From assembly GCF_003865375.1 (NCBI RefSeq), contig NZ_RQVS01000012.1, positions 35,326 through 99,325 on the forward strand: a stretch of DNA of 64,000 bases, written 5' to 3'. The notes under the pieces were generated by a model. That model was not told the origin of the DNA. It was given only the letters and a program-made list of their open reading frames with translations, and did no database searches. Origin of the DNA: Gulosibacter macacae. Lineage in GTDB: Bacteria > Actinomycetota > Actinomycetes > Actinomycetales > Microbacteriaceae. Both the position numbers and the translations under genes were made by a program. Shown piece by piece: positions 54,312-63,888 of this stretch (its first letter is position 1; the number at the start of each line of letters is the position of its first letter).

Positions 54312-54379
54312 CAAGTATGGGCCTCGTGGTGAAGTCGCCCACCCATGGGTGGGGAACTTCGCCACGAGGCCCATACTTG
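54312..54379. terminator. bidirectional terminator, terC / prpC
   Basis: Arms CAAGTATGGGCCTCGTGG and CCACGAGGCCCATACTTG are exact reverse complements; GAAGT, CCCACCCATGGGTGGG and ACTTC continue the pairing inside. It lies between convergent genes. The core resembles that at 51004. Confidence 0.8.
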
Positions 54380-54392
54380 CCTCCAGCGAGAA

Positions 54393-55505
54393 CTACGGCA
54401 ATTGACGCTCGTCGACGCCGTTGTACACCGACAACGGACGAATGAGCGCATTGGCTGCGTTCTGCTCGAGCACGTGCGCCGTCCAACCGGTCACGCGCGA
54501 GGCGACAAACAGTGGCGTGAAGGTCGGGGTGTCAAAGCCCATGAGGTGATAGGTGGGCCCGGCCGGATAGTCGAGGTTCGGCTGAATCCCCTTGCGCTCG
54601 GTGAACTCCGCCGCGAGCGCACGATAAAGGTCGAGGATGTCCTGCCGACCGTAGTGCTCGATCATCCGCTCCATCGCCGCCTGCATCGTCGGCACGCGCG
54701 AGTCACCGTTCTTATAGACCCGGTGCCCGAAGCCCATGATCTTCTTCTTCTCAGCGAGCGCCTCGTCGAGCCACGGCACCACATTGTCGGCCGAGCCGAT
54801 CTCGGCGAAGGTGTGCATCACAGCCTCGTTCGCGCCGCCGTGCAGGGCACCCTTGAGCGCCCCAATCGCGCCGGTGACGGCCGAGTAGATGTCTGAGGTG
54901 GTGGATGCGATGACTCGCGCCGTGAAGGTCGAGGCATTGAACGAGTGCTCGGCATAGAGCACCATCGACACCCGGAATGCGTCAACGACCTCGGGAGCGG
55001 CCTCTTCGCCGAACGCCATCCAGAGGAAGTTCTGCGAGTAGTCGAGGTCGTCGCGCGGTTCCACCACGTCGAGCCCGTGGCGGCGGCGCTGGTCGTAAGC
55101 GACGACGGCGGGAAGGGCTGCGAACATCCGCTTTGACTTCGCGAGGTTTGCCTCGGCCGAGTTGTCTTCGGTGGTCGGGTCGTTCGCGCCGAGCACCGAC
55201 ACTGCCGTGCGCACCACATCCATCGGATGTGCCTCAAGCGACAGCCCGTCGATCACCTGGCGGATCTCGGGCGTGAGGGCGCGGCCAGCGCGCTCATCGG
55301 CAACAAACGCGGCGAGTTCATCCTCGCTCGGCAGCTCGCCGTGCCAGAGCAGCCACGCGACCTCTTCGAACGAGCACTTGGCCGCGAGGTCTTGCACCGG
55401 GTAGCCGCGGTAGAGCAGCGAGTTCGTCTCGGGGTTCACCTTCGAGATCGCGGTGTAGTCGACCGGCACGCCGGCGAGGCCCTTATAGATTTCCTTGGTT
55501 TCCAT
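54393..55505 (-). CDS. prpC: 2-methylcitrate synthase / citrate synthase
   Basis: Condenses propionyl-CoA (and acetyl-CoA) with oxaloacetate. 370 residues, the size of type II-like PrpC rather than hexameric GltA. Catalytic residues are in 'GALKGALHGGANEAVM', 'GFGHRVYKNGDSRV' and the Asp-bearing 'GIQPNLDYPAGPTYHLMGF'. AGAGGA is 7 nt before the chosen ATG. It closes the operon gntR-prpD-prpB-prpC; this context favours 2-methylcitrate synthesis over the TCA reaction. Confidence 0.94.
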   Translation of the reverse strand: METKEIYKGLAGVPVDYTAISKVNPETNSLLYRGYPVQDLAAKCSFEEVAWLLWHGELPSEDELAAFVADERAGRALTPEIRQVIDGLSLEAHPMDVVRTAVSVLGANDPTTEDNSAEANLAKSKRMFAALPAVVAYDQRRRHGLDVVEPRDDLDYSQNFLWMAFGEEAAPEVVDAFRVSMVLYAEHSFNASTFTARVIASTTSDIYSAVTGAIGALKGALHGGANEAVMHTFAEIGSADNVVPWLDEALAEKKKIMGFGHRVYKNGDSRVPTMQAAMERMIEHYGRQDILDLYRALAAEFTERKGIQPNLDYPAGPTYHLMGFDTPTFTPLFVASRVTGWTAHVLEQNAANALIRPLSVYNGVDERQLP

Positions 55506-55518
55506 GGTGATTCCTCTC

Positions 55519-56418
55519 TCAGCGTTCGATCTGGAAGTTGAACACCGAGGTGTCGAAGTGGTTGTAGGCCTCGTAGTCGAGGAGTTCGTAGAGATCAGCG
55601 CGGTGCTGCATCTCGCCGAGCTTGTCACGCAGATGTCCCTTTTCGCTGATTTCGTCGAGCGCGCGGCCCGTGGCCCCCATCGCGATGCGCAGCATCGACA
55701 CGGGCCAGATCACGAGGTTCATGCCGACATCGCGCAGTTCGTCGACCGAGAACAGCTCGCTCTTGCCGAATTCGGTCATATTGGCGAGGAGCGGCACATC
55801 GACCGCCGCGCGCATTGCCGCGAACTCGTCGAGTGTGCGCATTGCTTCGGGGAAGATCGCATCGGCCCCGGCATCGACGAGCGCCTTGGCGCGGTCGAGT
55901 GCGGCGTCGAGCCCTTCGGCGGCGCGGATGTCGGTGCGCGCCATGATGAGTAGGTTCGGGTCACGGCGCGCGTCGACGGCGGCGCGGATGCGCTTGGTCG
56001 CAGTATCGACGTCAACGACCTGCTTGCCGTCGAGGTGACCGCAACGCTTGGGGTTGATCTGGTCTTCGATGTGTAGACCCGCGAGTCCCGCATCTTCGAG
56101 CTCTTGTACGGTGCGCGCGACGTTCATCGGTTCGCCGAAGCCGGTATCGGCGTCAATGATGGCCGGGAGTTCGGTCATGCGGGCAATCTGGCGACCGCGG
56201 CCGGCGACCTCGCTCAGTGTCGTGAGTCCGATGTCGGGCAGGCCGAGGTCGGCGGCGAGCACGGCACCCGAGATGTAGACGCCGTCGAAACCCTTATGTT
56301 CGATGAGTCGTGCCGAGAGCGGGTTGAAGGCGCCCGGGAACTGCAAGAGCTCCCCGCTCGAGAGCCGTTCGCGGAAGGCCGCGCGCTTGTCGGCGGCTGG
56401 CGTGGAGGCGTAGAGCAT
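55519..56418 (-). CDS. prpB: 2-methylisocitrate lyase
   Basis: Cleaves 2-methylisocitrate to pyruvate and succinate. The catalytic motif NPKRCGH (Cys126) and the metal-binding 'IIDADTGFGEP' identify the PrpB branch of the isocitrate lyase superfamily; isocitrate lyase itself has KKCGH and is longer. Length 299 is normal. It lies between prpD and prpC with short spacers (12-13 bp). Confidence 0.96.
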   Translation of the reverse strand: MLYASTPAADKRAAFRERLSSGELLQFPGAFNPLSARLIEHKGFDGVYISGAVLAADLGLPDIGLTTLSEVAGRGRQIARMTELPAIIDADTGFGEPMNVARTVQELEDAGLAGLHIEDQINPKRCGHLDGKQVVDVDTATKRIRAAVDARRDPNLLIMARTDIRAAEGLDAALDRAKALVDAGADAIFPEAMRTLDEFAAMRAAVDVPLLANMTEFGKSELFSVDELRDVGMNLVIWPVSMLRIAMGATGRALDEISEKGHLRDKLGEMQHRADLYELLDYEAYNHFDTSVFNFQIER

Positions 56419-56430
56419 GTGCCGGTCTCC

Positions 56431-57966
56431 TTAGAAGATGCCGTCGGCGGGACTCGCGATGAGCAGCCCCTCGCGGGCAACGATGGTGAGTTGGCCGAGT
56501 TCATCGGCGCGCAGTTCGGGCAGGCGCTGGGCGACCGAGAGGAAGCGCTCGACCTCATCTTCGCCAAGCACGTCGGTCGCGAGCGTGCGGAACTTCGCGA
56601 TGTACTGCTCGCGCGCAAAGGGGCGGGCACCAAGGGGATGCGCGTCGGCGACGGCGATCTCGTCGGTGATCACGTTGCCATCGTTGAGGGTGATGACGAC
56701 GGCGCCACCGAAGGCCTTCTCGCTGATGTCGAGCGAGTGGTAGCGGCGGGTCCACTCGGCGTCTTCGCGCGTGGTCACCTTCTGCCAGAGGGCCACGGTG
56801 TCGGGACGGCCAGCGCGCTCGGGCGCGTAGGAGTCGACGTGGTGCCAAGCGCCGTCTTGCAGGGCGACGGTGAAGATATAGGGAATCGAGTGGTCGAGCG
56901 TCTCACGCGAGGCGGTCGGGTCGTACTTCTGCGGGTCGTTGGCGCCCGAGCCGATGACGTAGTGCGTGTGGTGCGAGGTGTGAATAACGACCGACTCGAT
57001 GCGCTCGGGCGACGAAACGAGTTCAGGATGCTCGCGGTTGAGCTTGCGAGCAAGGTCGATCCAGGCCTGTGCCTGGTATTCGGCCGAGTGCTCCTTGGTG
57101 TAGGTGTCGAGGATGGCCCGCTTGACCTCGCCGGCCTCGGGCAGCGAGATTTCGTAGCGCGCGTCGGGGCCGTCGAGCATCCACGCGATCACGCCGTCTT
57201 CGCCCTCATAAATCGGGGTGGGGCTCGTCTGGCCGCGCATGGCGCGGTCGACCGCTTCGACAGCCAACTTGCCGGCGAAGGCGGGGGCGTGCGCCTTCCA
57301 CGTTGAGATCTCGCCCTTGCGCGACTGACGCGTGGCGGTCGTGGTGTGGAGGCCCTGGCCGATGGCCTGGAAGATCGTCTCGGTGTCGAGACCGAGGAGC
57401 GTGCCGATGCCAGCCGATGCTGAGGGGCCAATGTGGGCGACGTGGTCGATCTTGTGCTTGTGCAGGCTGATCGACTTCACGAGATCGACCTGCACCTCGT
57501 AGGCGGTGACGATGCCGCGAACGACGTCGTTGCCGGTGAGGCCGCGGGCGTTCGCGAGGTGCTGGGCGACGGCGACGACGGCCGGAATGTTGTCTGCCGG
57601 GTGCGAGTACTCAGCCGCGAGGAAGGTGTCGTGGTAGTCGAGTTCGCGCACGGCCACGCCGTTGGCCCAAGCTGCCCACTCGGGGCTCGTGCGCTCCCCC
57701 TGAGGCAGGCCAAAGACGTTCGCGCCCTCGCCGTGGCGGGATGCGGGGTGAGCGGTCGCCTGGCCACGAGCGGCCACGATCGGGGCGCGGTTGAGCGAGG
57801 CGGCAGCCACTGAGGCGTTGTCGATGACGCGGTTAATCACCATGTCGGTGACGTCGTCGGTGACCTCGACCTTGTCGGCGGCGATCTCGGCAAGCTTCCA
57901 CGCGAGCTGGTCTTCGCGGGCGAGTTGCTCTTCGGAACGGTAGACGCGAACTTCGTGCTGCTTCAT
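56431..57966 (-). CDS. prpD: 2-methylcitrate dehydratase (MmgE/PrpD family)
   Basis: Dehydrates 2-methylcitrate in the 2-methylcitrate cycle. 511 residues of the MmgE/PrpD fold: '[20 protein letters not shown]' near the N-terminus, '[20 protein letters not shown]' and '[16 protein letters not shown]' are the conserved blocks. An aconitase-type partner (AcnM/PrpF) is not in the window, so one enzyme may do both steps, as in PrpD. It overlaps the regulator gene by 4 bp (ATGA). Confidence 0.95.
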   Translation of the reverse strand: MKQHEVRVYRSEEQLAREDQLAWKLAEIAADKVEVTDDVTDMVINRVIDNASVAAASLNRAPIVAARGQATAHPASRHGEGANVFGLPQGERTSPEWAAWANGVAVRELDYHDTFLAAEYSHPADNIPAVVAVAQHLANARGLTGNDVVRGIVTAYEVQVDLVKSISLHKHKIDHVAHIGPSASAGIGTLLGLDTETIFQAIGQGLHTTTATRQSRKGEISTWKAHAPAFAGKLAVEAVDRAMRGQTSPTPIYEGEDGVIAWMLDGPDARYEISLPEAGEVKRAILDTYTKEHSAEYQAQAWIDLARKLNREHPELVSSPERIESVVIHTSHHTHYVIGSGANDPQKYDPTASRETLDHSIPYIFTVALQDGAWHHVDSYAPERAGRPDTVALWQKVTTREDAEWTRRYHSLDISEKAFGGAVVITLNDGNVITDEIAVADAHPLGARPFAREQYIAKFRTLATDVLGEDEVERFLSVAQRLPELRADELGQLTIVAREGLLIASPADGIF

Positions 57967-58643
57967 CGGTTTCCCTTCGGGGTGGCGGTAGCGGTGTTGG
58001 GCTGGCGTGGTGGGATGCGCTGGAGTGCGCTGTGGAGACTGCGGTGCAGGTGGATGCGGGTGGCGTCGGCGGCCAGTTCGGCGTCGCCCTCGAGGATGGC
58101 GTCGACGACGAGCAGGTGCTCTTCGGCGGCCTGGCGCATGCGTGCCGGGTCGTGTTGTGCGAGACGACGCACGCGGGCTGAGTGCAGGCGTGCGCTGGCG
58201 AAGGCCGTCGAAAGGTAGGCGTTATCGATGGCTGCCTCGATGGCGTCATCGAGTGCATCCACAATTGCGAAGTAGCGCGCGAGCCCTTCGGCGCCTTCGT
58301 CGAGAAGTGCGGGTGCGGCGAGCAGTTCGCCACGCAGCTGCTCGAATGCTTCGGGGGCGCGGCGGCGAGCGGCGAGGGATGCGGCAGTGCACTCGAGTGC
58401 GATGCGCAGCTCATAGAGTCCGCGCACGCGGTCGGAATCGAGTTCAGAGACAACGAGCACGCGTGGCGATTGTGCGGTGACGAGGCCATCGGCGATGAGT
58501 CGCGAGAACGCCTCGCGAATCGGCGTGCGACTCACGCCGAGGCGGGTCGACTGCTCAACTTCGGCGAGCACTGCGCCGGGTTCGAGGATGCCATCGAGGA
58601 TCTCGTCTCGCAGCGTGGCGTAGCTGCGATCGCTTGCGCGCAT
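57963..58643 (-). CDS. GntR/FadR-family transcriptional regulator of the prp operon
   Basis: A 226-residue regulator: N-terminal winged helix ('[20 protein letters not shown]') and a C-terminal all-helical FCD ligand domain with the metal-site histidine pattern '[17 protein letters not shown]' and '[14 protein letters not shown]'. GAGGAGG precedes the ATG. It is the first gene of the leftward prpDBC operon and a palindrome overlaps its promoter, so it likely represses itself and prpDBC until a pathway intermediate binds. A longer frame upstream would cross the operator. Confidence 0.92.
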   Translation of the reverse strand: MRASDRSYATLRDEILDGILEPGAVLAEVEQSTRLGVSRTPIREAFSRLIADGLVTAQSPRVLVVSELDSDRVRGLYELRIALECTAASLAARRRAPEAFEQLRGELLAAPALLDEGAEGLARYFAIVDALDDAIEAAIDNAYLSTAFASARLHSARVRRLAQHDPARMRQAAEEHLLVVDAILEGDAELAADATRIHLHRSLHSALQRIPPRQPNTATATPKGNR

Positions 58644-58692
58644 GGCACCTCCTCGTGCTCGGCATGATGCTAATTCGAGTGAATCTCGATTT

Positions 58693-58726
58693 ATGTATAC
58701 ATTACGTCGAGTTTGCACGAACGCAA
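58693..58726 (-). promoter_or_regulatory. promoter and overlapping palindrome of the gntR-prpDBC operon
   Basis: TTGCGT (-35, complement of 58721-58726) and TAATGT (-10, complement of 58699-58704) are 16 nt apart. The palindrome ATGTATACAT at 58693-58702 overlaps the -10 and is of the form bound by GntR/FadR proteins. Occupancy would block initiation; autoregulation is inferred. Confidence 0.65.
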
Positions 58727-58759
58727 GCGCAGAATTGAGATTTTTTGCATACACACAGA

Positions 58760-58788
58760 CGCGCCGCCACAGTGACTGTGGCGGCGCG
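58760..58788 (-). terminator. hairpin after the GAF-LuxR regulator gene
   Basis: CGCGCCGCCACAG and CTGTGGCGGCGCG form a perfect 13-bp stem with a 3-nt loop, just beyond the stop of the regulator gene. A T-tract is not adjacent in the direction of transcription. Confidence 0.65.
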
Positions 58789-58809
58789 TATGCTCACGAG
58801 GTCGAAGAA

Positions 58810-59676
58810 CTACGGCAGGAAGCCGAAGCGGCGCGCTTCAACGACTGCACCGTGGCGCGAGCGCTGACCAAGCTTCTGCATGGCCGCCCCGAGGTAGCTC
58901 TTCACGGTCGACTCGGTGAGCCCGAGCTCCCGAGCAACTTCCGCGTTCCGTAGGCCCACAGCGACATAACCAAGCACATCCAACTCGCGCGGCGAAAGCC
59001 GTACCTCGGCCGGGCAGACCGCCTCGGTTGACACCAGCCCAGCGATGCGCTGCTCAAGCACACGCAGGCGTCCCACGATTTCGGGGTTCTCGACAGCGGC
59101 CGCAATCGACCGCAGTTCCGCGTAGCTCGTGCGCAATTGCTCGAGCTGCGCTGGGTCAAGCTCAGGTGCATCCTGCACTGCCCGCCGCTGCTGATGCGAG
59201 GCGACCTGCAAGCGCACCCGCTCGGCATCGTCGCGTGCCGCGAGCGCCCGCTGCAGCTTCGCCGCAATGCGCACCGCGGGCTCAATCGAGACGTTGCCGA
59301 CCGACACGTCGTTGCGCTGACCACCGTAAATGACTCCGCGCACCTGATTGTCAACAATGACCGGCACCGCGAGCAGGGTCGAGACACCTTCGCTGAGCAC
59401 CTGGCGGTCGTAGTCATGGGTGATCACCCGCGAGGTGCGGTAGTTGTTCGTGATGCGCGGCTGACGATCGCTGATCGATCGGCCACCGAGTCCACGGTTC
59501 ACCTCAACGTTGAGGCCAACGAGATTCGGAGTGCGGTGGCCGCGCAGCGTCGACACGTGGATGCCATTCGACGAGGAGAGCCCGCCGAACACCAGCGGGA
59601 ACGCGCCTGAGCTGCTGAGCTCGCTCACAGCGAGATCAAGCAGCTCGTATTCGGACTTCATCGTGCTTCGTTGCAT
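58810..59676 (-). CDS. GAF-domain LuxR-type transcriptional regulator
   Basis: A 288-residue one-component regulator. The N-terminal part (about 20-150) is GAF-like ('GVSTLLAVPVIVDNQVRGVI'), a short helical linker follows, and the C-terminus has a LuxR/GerE helix-turn-helix ('RLSPRELDVLGYVAVGLRNA', 'ELGLTESTVKSYLGAAMQKL'). It is divergent from prpE, which suggests control of prpE-actP, as seen for similar regulators beside acetyl/propionyl-CoA synthetase genes. The ligand is unknown. ATG codons at 59676 and 59661 are both possible. Confidence 0.88.
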   Translation of the reverse strand: MQRSTMKSEYELLDLAVSELSSSGAFPLVFGGLSSSNGIHVSTLRGHRTPNLVGLNVEVNRGLGGRSISDRQPRITNNYRTSRVITHDYDRQVLSEGVSTLLAVPVIVDNQVRGVIYGGQRNDVSVGNVSIEPAVRIAAKLQRALAARDDAERVRLQVASHQQRRAVQDAPELDPAQLEQLRTSYAELRSIAAAVENPEIVGRLRVLEQRIAGLVSTEAVCPAEVRLSPRELDVLGYVAVGLRNAEVARELGLTESTVKSYLGAAMQKLGQRSRHGAVVEARRFGFLP

Positions 59677-59808
59677 GACGGGATACCAACTTCCGGGGGT
59701 ACTGCGACGTCAGTCGGGCTTCGTACCGTGAACCCTAACACCCGCTTCGGCCTACCTCGGCGGCGGAGTTTTCCAGATCGCAACGACGCGACCACGAATG
59801 AGGTTTCA

Positions 59809-61803
59809 ATGACTGACGCCCTGTTGACCCCAAATCAGCCCGTGCGCGATGACCACTACGCTCCGGTGTGGCAGCGCAGCATCGACGACCCCGAGGGGTT
59901 CTGGCTCGAAACTGCCGAGCTCATCGACTGGCACCGCAAGCCCACGCGCGCCGTCGAAATGCGCAGTGACACCGAGTGGCGTTGGTTCCCCGATGGCGAG
60001 TTGAACACCTGCTACAACGCCGTCGACCGCCATGTTGAAGCCGGCAACGGCGACCGCACCGCAATCATCTACGACTCGGCCATGACCGGCACCCAATCGC
60101 GCATCAGCTACGCCGAGTTGCAAGAGCACGTCGCGCGCTTCGCGGGTGTGTTGCGCAACGCCGGCGTCGGCGTCGGTGACCGCGTGCTCATCTACCTGCC
60201 GATGATTCCCGAGGCGATCATCTCGATGCTCGCCTGCGCGCGCATCGGCGCGATTCACTCGGTCGTGTTCGGCGGTTTCGCCTCGAGCGAGCTCGCCGTG
60301 CGACTCAATGACGCCGAGCCCAAGGTCATCGTCACCACCAACGGTGGCCTCGAGCCGAACCGCGTCGTCGAATACCTGCCGATTATCGAGAAGGCACTCG
60401 CTCGCTCGAGCGACAGTGTCGAGACGGTCATCGTGGCCGAGCGCTCCCGCATCCCCGGTTCTGCCGCTGACTACCAGGGCGGCCCGGTGCGCTACCTCGA
60501 TTGGAAGGAAGCCGAATGCGCGGCCGAGCCGGTCGCTCCGGTGCCGGTGCCCGCGAACCACCCCGCCTACATCCTCTACACCTCGGGCACCACCGGAAAC
60601 CCGAAGGGCATCGTGCGCGACACCGGCGGCCACGCCGTGGCACTGACCCGGTCGATGTCAAAGATCTACGGCATCGGCGCGGGTGATGTGTTCTGGACCG
60701 CATCCGATGTCGGCTGGGTCGTCGGCCACAGCTACATCGTCTACGCGCCGCTCCTCGCTGGCGCGACGACGCTCATCTACGAGGGGAAGCCGGTCGGCAC
60801 CCCCGACTCGGGCGCCTTCTTCCGAGTGATCGAGCAGTACGGCGTCAAGGTGCTCTTCACCGCGCCGACCGCCGTGCGCGCAATTCGACGCGAAGACCCA
60901 GAGCTTGAAGGCGCAAACCGCCACGATATCTCGAGCCTCGAAGCGCTCTTCCTCGCGGGCGAGCGCACCGATCCCGAGACCTACCACTGGCTCAACGACG
61001 GACTCCACTGCCCGGTCATCGACCACTGGTGGCAGACCGAAACCGGCTGGGCGATCTGCGTGAACCCGCGCGGCATTGAGCTGCTGCCATCGAAGCCCGG
61101 ATCGACCTCGGTGCCCTGCCCGGGTGTTGATCTGCGCATCCTCGATGCCGCTGGCAACGATGTCACCGAGCCCGGTGTCGAAGGGAATATCGCACTCAAG
61201 CTGCCGCTGCCGCCCGGGTACCTACTGACCGTCTGGGGCGACCCCGAGCGTTTCAGCCGCTCCTACCTCGAAGCGTTCCCCGGCTACTACGCCACTGGCG
61301 ACTCGGGCTATGTCGACGAAGACGGCTTCGTCTACGTCATGGGTCGCACCGACGACGTCATCAACGTCGCCGGCCACCGCCTCTCGACCGGCGCGCTCGA
61401 AGAGGTGCTTGCGATGCACGATGCGGTTGCCGAGGCGGCCGTGGTCGGTGTCGCGGATGCGCTGAAGGGCTCGCGCGCGTACGGCATCGTCACGCTCAAG
61501 CACGGCTTCGAGGTTGAGGATGCGGTGCTCGAGAAGGAGCTCGTCGCCCTCGTGCGTGAGCACATCGGCCCGGTTGCCGCGTTCCGCGATGTCGCGGTGG
61601 TGGCACGTTTGCCGAAGACCCGTTCCGGCAAGATCCTGCGCAAGACCATCCGGCAGATTCTCGACGGTGAGAAATACCAGGTGCCGCCAACCATCGAAGA
61701 CATCACGGTGCTCGATGACCTGCTCGCACTCGCGCCCCAACCCGATGTCGTGCCCGCCACCGGCATGTTCACGGTGCCCATTCGCACCGTGGCGCAGAAC
61801 TAA
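59809..61803 (+). CDS. prpE: propionyl-CoA synthetase (acetyl-CoA synthetase family)
   Basis: Activates propionate with ATP and CoA through an adenylate. The adenylation motifs are complete: YTSGTTGNPKGIVRDTGG, 'SDVGWVVGHSYIVYAPLL', 'HWWQTETGWAI' and the lysine that is acetylated, in PKTRSGKILRKT. The stretch 'GHSYIVYAPLLAGATTLIYE' matches the PrpE branch rather than Acs. Length 664 is slightly above PrpE of Salmonella (628). TGAGG is about 5 nt from the ATG; a longer frame of 46 codons lacks conservation. Two transporter genes follow. Use of acetate as well cannot be excluded. Confidence 0.93.
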   Translation: MTDALLTPNQPVRDDHYAPVWQRSIDDPEGFWLETAELIDWHRKPTRAVEMRSDTEWRWFPDGELNTCYNAVDRHVEAGNGDRTAIIYDSAMTGTQSRISYAELQEHVARFAGVLRNAGVGVGDRVLIYLPMIPEAIISMLACARIGAIHSVVFGGFASSELAVRLNDAEPKVIVTTNGGLEPNRVVEYLPIIEKALARSSDSVETVIVAERSRIPGSAADYQGGPVRYLDWKEAECAAEPVAPVPVPANHPAYILYTSGTTGNPKGIVRDTGGHAVALTRSMSKIYGIGAGDVFWTASDVGWVVGHSYIVYAPLLAGATTLIYEGKPVGTPDSGAFFRVIEQYGVKVLFTAPTAVRAIRREDPELEGANRHDISSLEALFLAGERTDPETYHWLNDGLHCPVIDHWWQTETGWAICVNPRGIELLPSKPGSTSVPCPGVDLRILDAAGNDVTEPGVEGNIALKLPLPPGYLLTVWGDPERFSRSYLEAFPGYYATGDSGYVDEDGFVYVMGRTDDVINVAGHRLSTGALEEVLAMHDAVAEAAVVGVADALKGSRAYGIVTLKHGFEVEDAVLEKELVALVREHIGPVAAFRDVAVVARLPKTRSGKILRKTIRQILDGEKYQVPPTIEDITVLDDLLALAPQPDVVPATGMFTVPIRTVAQN

Positions 61804-61851
61804 ACATTCGCTCTTCCCCATTTCCGTTCATCCATGTGGCAAGGAGGCCCC

Positions 61852-62205
61852 ATGCAGGAAACCGAGACGGCAACGCCAGGCGTTGTCGACTATGTGAAGA
61901 TTCAACAGACCCCCAAATTCCAAGCACTGCGTAAGAAGCAACGGTCATTCGTATTTCCGATGGCCATCTTCTTTCTCGTTTGGTATTTCGCCTTTGTGTT
62001 GCTCGGCGCCTTTGCGCACGACTTCATGGCGACCCCCGTGTTCGGCAATATCAATGTCGGACTCTTGCTCGGTCTGATGCAATTCGTCACGACCTTCGCG
62101 ATCACCATGTGGTACGTGCGGTTCGCCAACCGCTCACTTGACGAGGATGCTGCCGAACTGCGCGGCGACCTCGAGGCTATTGAGCGCGGGGAGGCGCAGG
62201 CATGA
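61852..62205 (+). CDS. DUF485 membrane protein, ActP partner
   Basis: A 117-residue protein with two transmembrane helices ('VFPMAIFFLVWYFAFVLLGA' and 'VGLLLGLMQFVTTFAITMWY') and the DUF485 signature 'TPKFQALRKKQRSFVFPM'. Such proteins are encoded directly before ActP-type symporters (YjcH in E. coli) and are thought to assist them. AAGGAGG lies before the ATG. It overlaps actP by 4 bp (ATGA). Confidence 0.95.
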   Translation: MQETETATPGVVDYVKIQQTPKFQALRKKQRSFVFPMAIFFLVWYFAFVLLGAFAHDFMATPVFGNINVGLLLGLMQFVTTFAITMWYVRFANRSLDEDAAELRGDLEAIERGEAQA

Positions 62206-63833
62206 ACATTGATTTCGCCCACATCGGCACGGTGCTCGCCGACACGGTTGCGGTGGTGGAAAACAACCCCATCCTCAATATCTCGATCTTTATCGCGTTT
62301 GTGTGCGTGACGATGTTTATCGTCGTGCGGGCGAGCAAGAACAATAAGTCGGCAGCTGACTATTACGCCGGTGGCCGCTCGTTCTCGGGTACGCAGAATG
62401 GTTTCGCAATTTCGGGCGACTACCTTTCTGCCGCATCCTTTCTCGGCATTGTCGGCGCAATCGCGATCAATGGCTACGACGGGTTCCTTTACTCCATTGG
62501 ATTCCTCGTGGCGTGGCTGGTGGCGCTCCTGCTCGTTGCCGAGCTCATGCGCAACACCGGCAAGTTCACGATGGCCGATGTGCTCTCGTTCCGGTTGAAG
62601 CAGCGCCCGGTGCGCATGGCTGCGGCCACGACGACGCTCGCGGTGTGCTTCTTCTACCTGCTCGCGCAGATGGCCGGCGCCGGTGGTCTGGTGTCGCTGC
62701 TGCTCGGTATCAACGACAAGGTCGGGCAGTCGCTCGTTGTCGCCGTCGTCGGTGTGCTCATGATTGTCTACGTGCTCATCGGTGGCATGAAGGGCACGAC
62801 CTGGGTGCAGATCATCAAGGCCTGGCTACTCATCGGCGCTGCGTTCGCGATGACGCTCTGGGTGCTCGCGCTCAACGGCTTCGACTTCTCGCAGGTGCTG
62901 CAGCACGCGATGGATGCATCGGAGAAGGGCGCCGCGGTGCTCGCCCCCGGCCTGCAGTACGGCGGCAAGGAGATTGACTTCCTCTCGCTCGGCATGGCGC
63001 TCGTGCTCGGCACCGCGGGTCTCCCCCACGTGCTCATGCGCTTCTACACCGTGCCGACCGCGAAGGAAGCCCGCAAGTCGGTCGTCTGGTCGATCTGGCT
63101 CATCGGTGCGTTCTACATCTTCACCCTTGTGCTCGGCTACGGCGCCGCGGCGCTCGTCGGCCCCGAAGTAATTCAGAACGCGCCCGGCAAGGTGAACTCG
63201 GCTGCACCGCTGCTTGCTTTGCAGCTCGGTGGCCCGGTGCTGCTCGGTTTCGTGTCGGCGATCGCATTTGCGACCATCCTCGCGGTGGTGGCGGGTCTCG
63301 CGATTACTGCTGCGGCCTCGTTCGCGCACGACATCTACGGCAGCGTCATCAAGAAGGGCAAGACCGACCCCGAGACCGAGGTGAAGGTCGGCAAGGTCAC
63401 CGTGGTCGTGCTCGGTGTCATCGCGATCGCCGGTGGTATCGGCGTGCAGGGTCAGAACATCGCATTCCTCGTGGCGCTCGCCTTCGCGGTCGCGGCCTCG
63501 GCGAACCTGCCGACGATCCTCTACTCGCTCTACTGGAAGAAGTTCACCACCCGCGGTGCGGTGTGGAGCATGTACGGCGGGCTCGCATCCTCGCTCTTGC
63601 TCATCTTCTTCTCGCCGGTGGTGTCGGGCACGCCGACGTCGCTCTTCGGTGAAGGCGTCAACTTCGCGTGGTTCCCGCTGCAGAACCCGGGCATCGTGTC
63701 GATTCCGCTCGGCTTCTTCCTCGGCTGGCTCGGTTCAGTGACCGCCCGCGAGAAGGAAGACCCGGTGCTCGCCGCTGAGATGGAAGTGCGTTCGCTCACC
63801 GGCCACGGCGCAGAAGCCGCCGTCGAACACTAG
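62202..63833 (+). CDS. actP: cation/acetate symporter ActP (SSS family)
   Basis: A sodium:solute symporter of 543 residues and about thirteen helices. 'NKSAADYYAGGRSFSGTQNG', 'AISGDYLSAASFLGIVGAIA' and 'LPHVLMRFYTVPTAKEARKS' are ActP hallmarks. It imports acetate, propionate and similar monocarboxylates; with PrpE directly upstream, propionate is a likely natural substrate here. It ends the prpE-DUF485-actP operon before a strong hairpin. Confidence 0.95.
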   Translation: MNIDFAHIGTVLADTVAVVENNPILNISIFIAFVCVTMFIVVRASKNNKSAADYYAGGRSFSGTQNGFAISGDYLSAASFLGIVGAIAINGYDGFLYSIGFLVAWLVALLLVAELMRNTGKFTMADVLSFRLKQRPVRMAAATTTLAVCFFYLLAQMAGAGGLVSLLLGINDKVGQSLVVAVVGVLMIVYVLIGGMKGTTWVQIIKAWLLIGAAFAMTLWVLALNGFDFSQVLQHAMDASEKGAAVLAPGLQYGGKEIDFLSLGMALVLGTAGLPHVLMRFYTVPTAKEARKSVVWSIWLIGAFYIFTLVLGYGAAALVGPEVIQNAPGKVNSAAPLLALQLGGPVLLGFVSAIAFATILAVVAGLAITAAASFAHDIYGSVIKKGKTDPETEVKVGKVTVVVLGVIAIAGGIGVQGQNIAFLVALAFAVAASANLPTILYSLYWKKFTTRGAVWSMYGGLASSLLLIFFSPVVSGTPTSLFGEGVNFAWFPLQNPGIVSIPLGFFLGWLGSVTAREKEDPVLAAEMEVRSLTGHGAEAAVEH

Positions 63834-63846
63834 TAGCTGGATGCAT

Positions 63847-63888
63847 GACCCTGGGCCCTCGGAGCGCACGCTTCGAGGGCCCAGGGTC
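63847..63888 (+). terminator. terminator after actP
   Basis: GACCCTGGGCCCTCG pairs exactly with CGAGGGCCCAGGGTC around a 12-nt loop, followed by TTTCC. A second inverted repeat (GAGCGAGAAC / GTTTTCGCTC at 63917-63970, with AGTGGGAG / CTCCCACT inside) occupies the last 80 bases of the window; I see no gene there. Confidence 0.8.
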
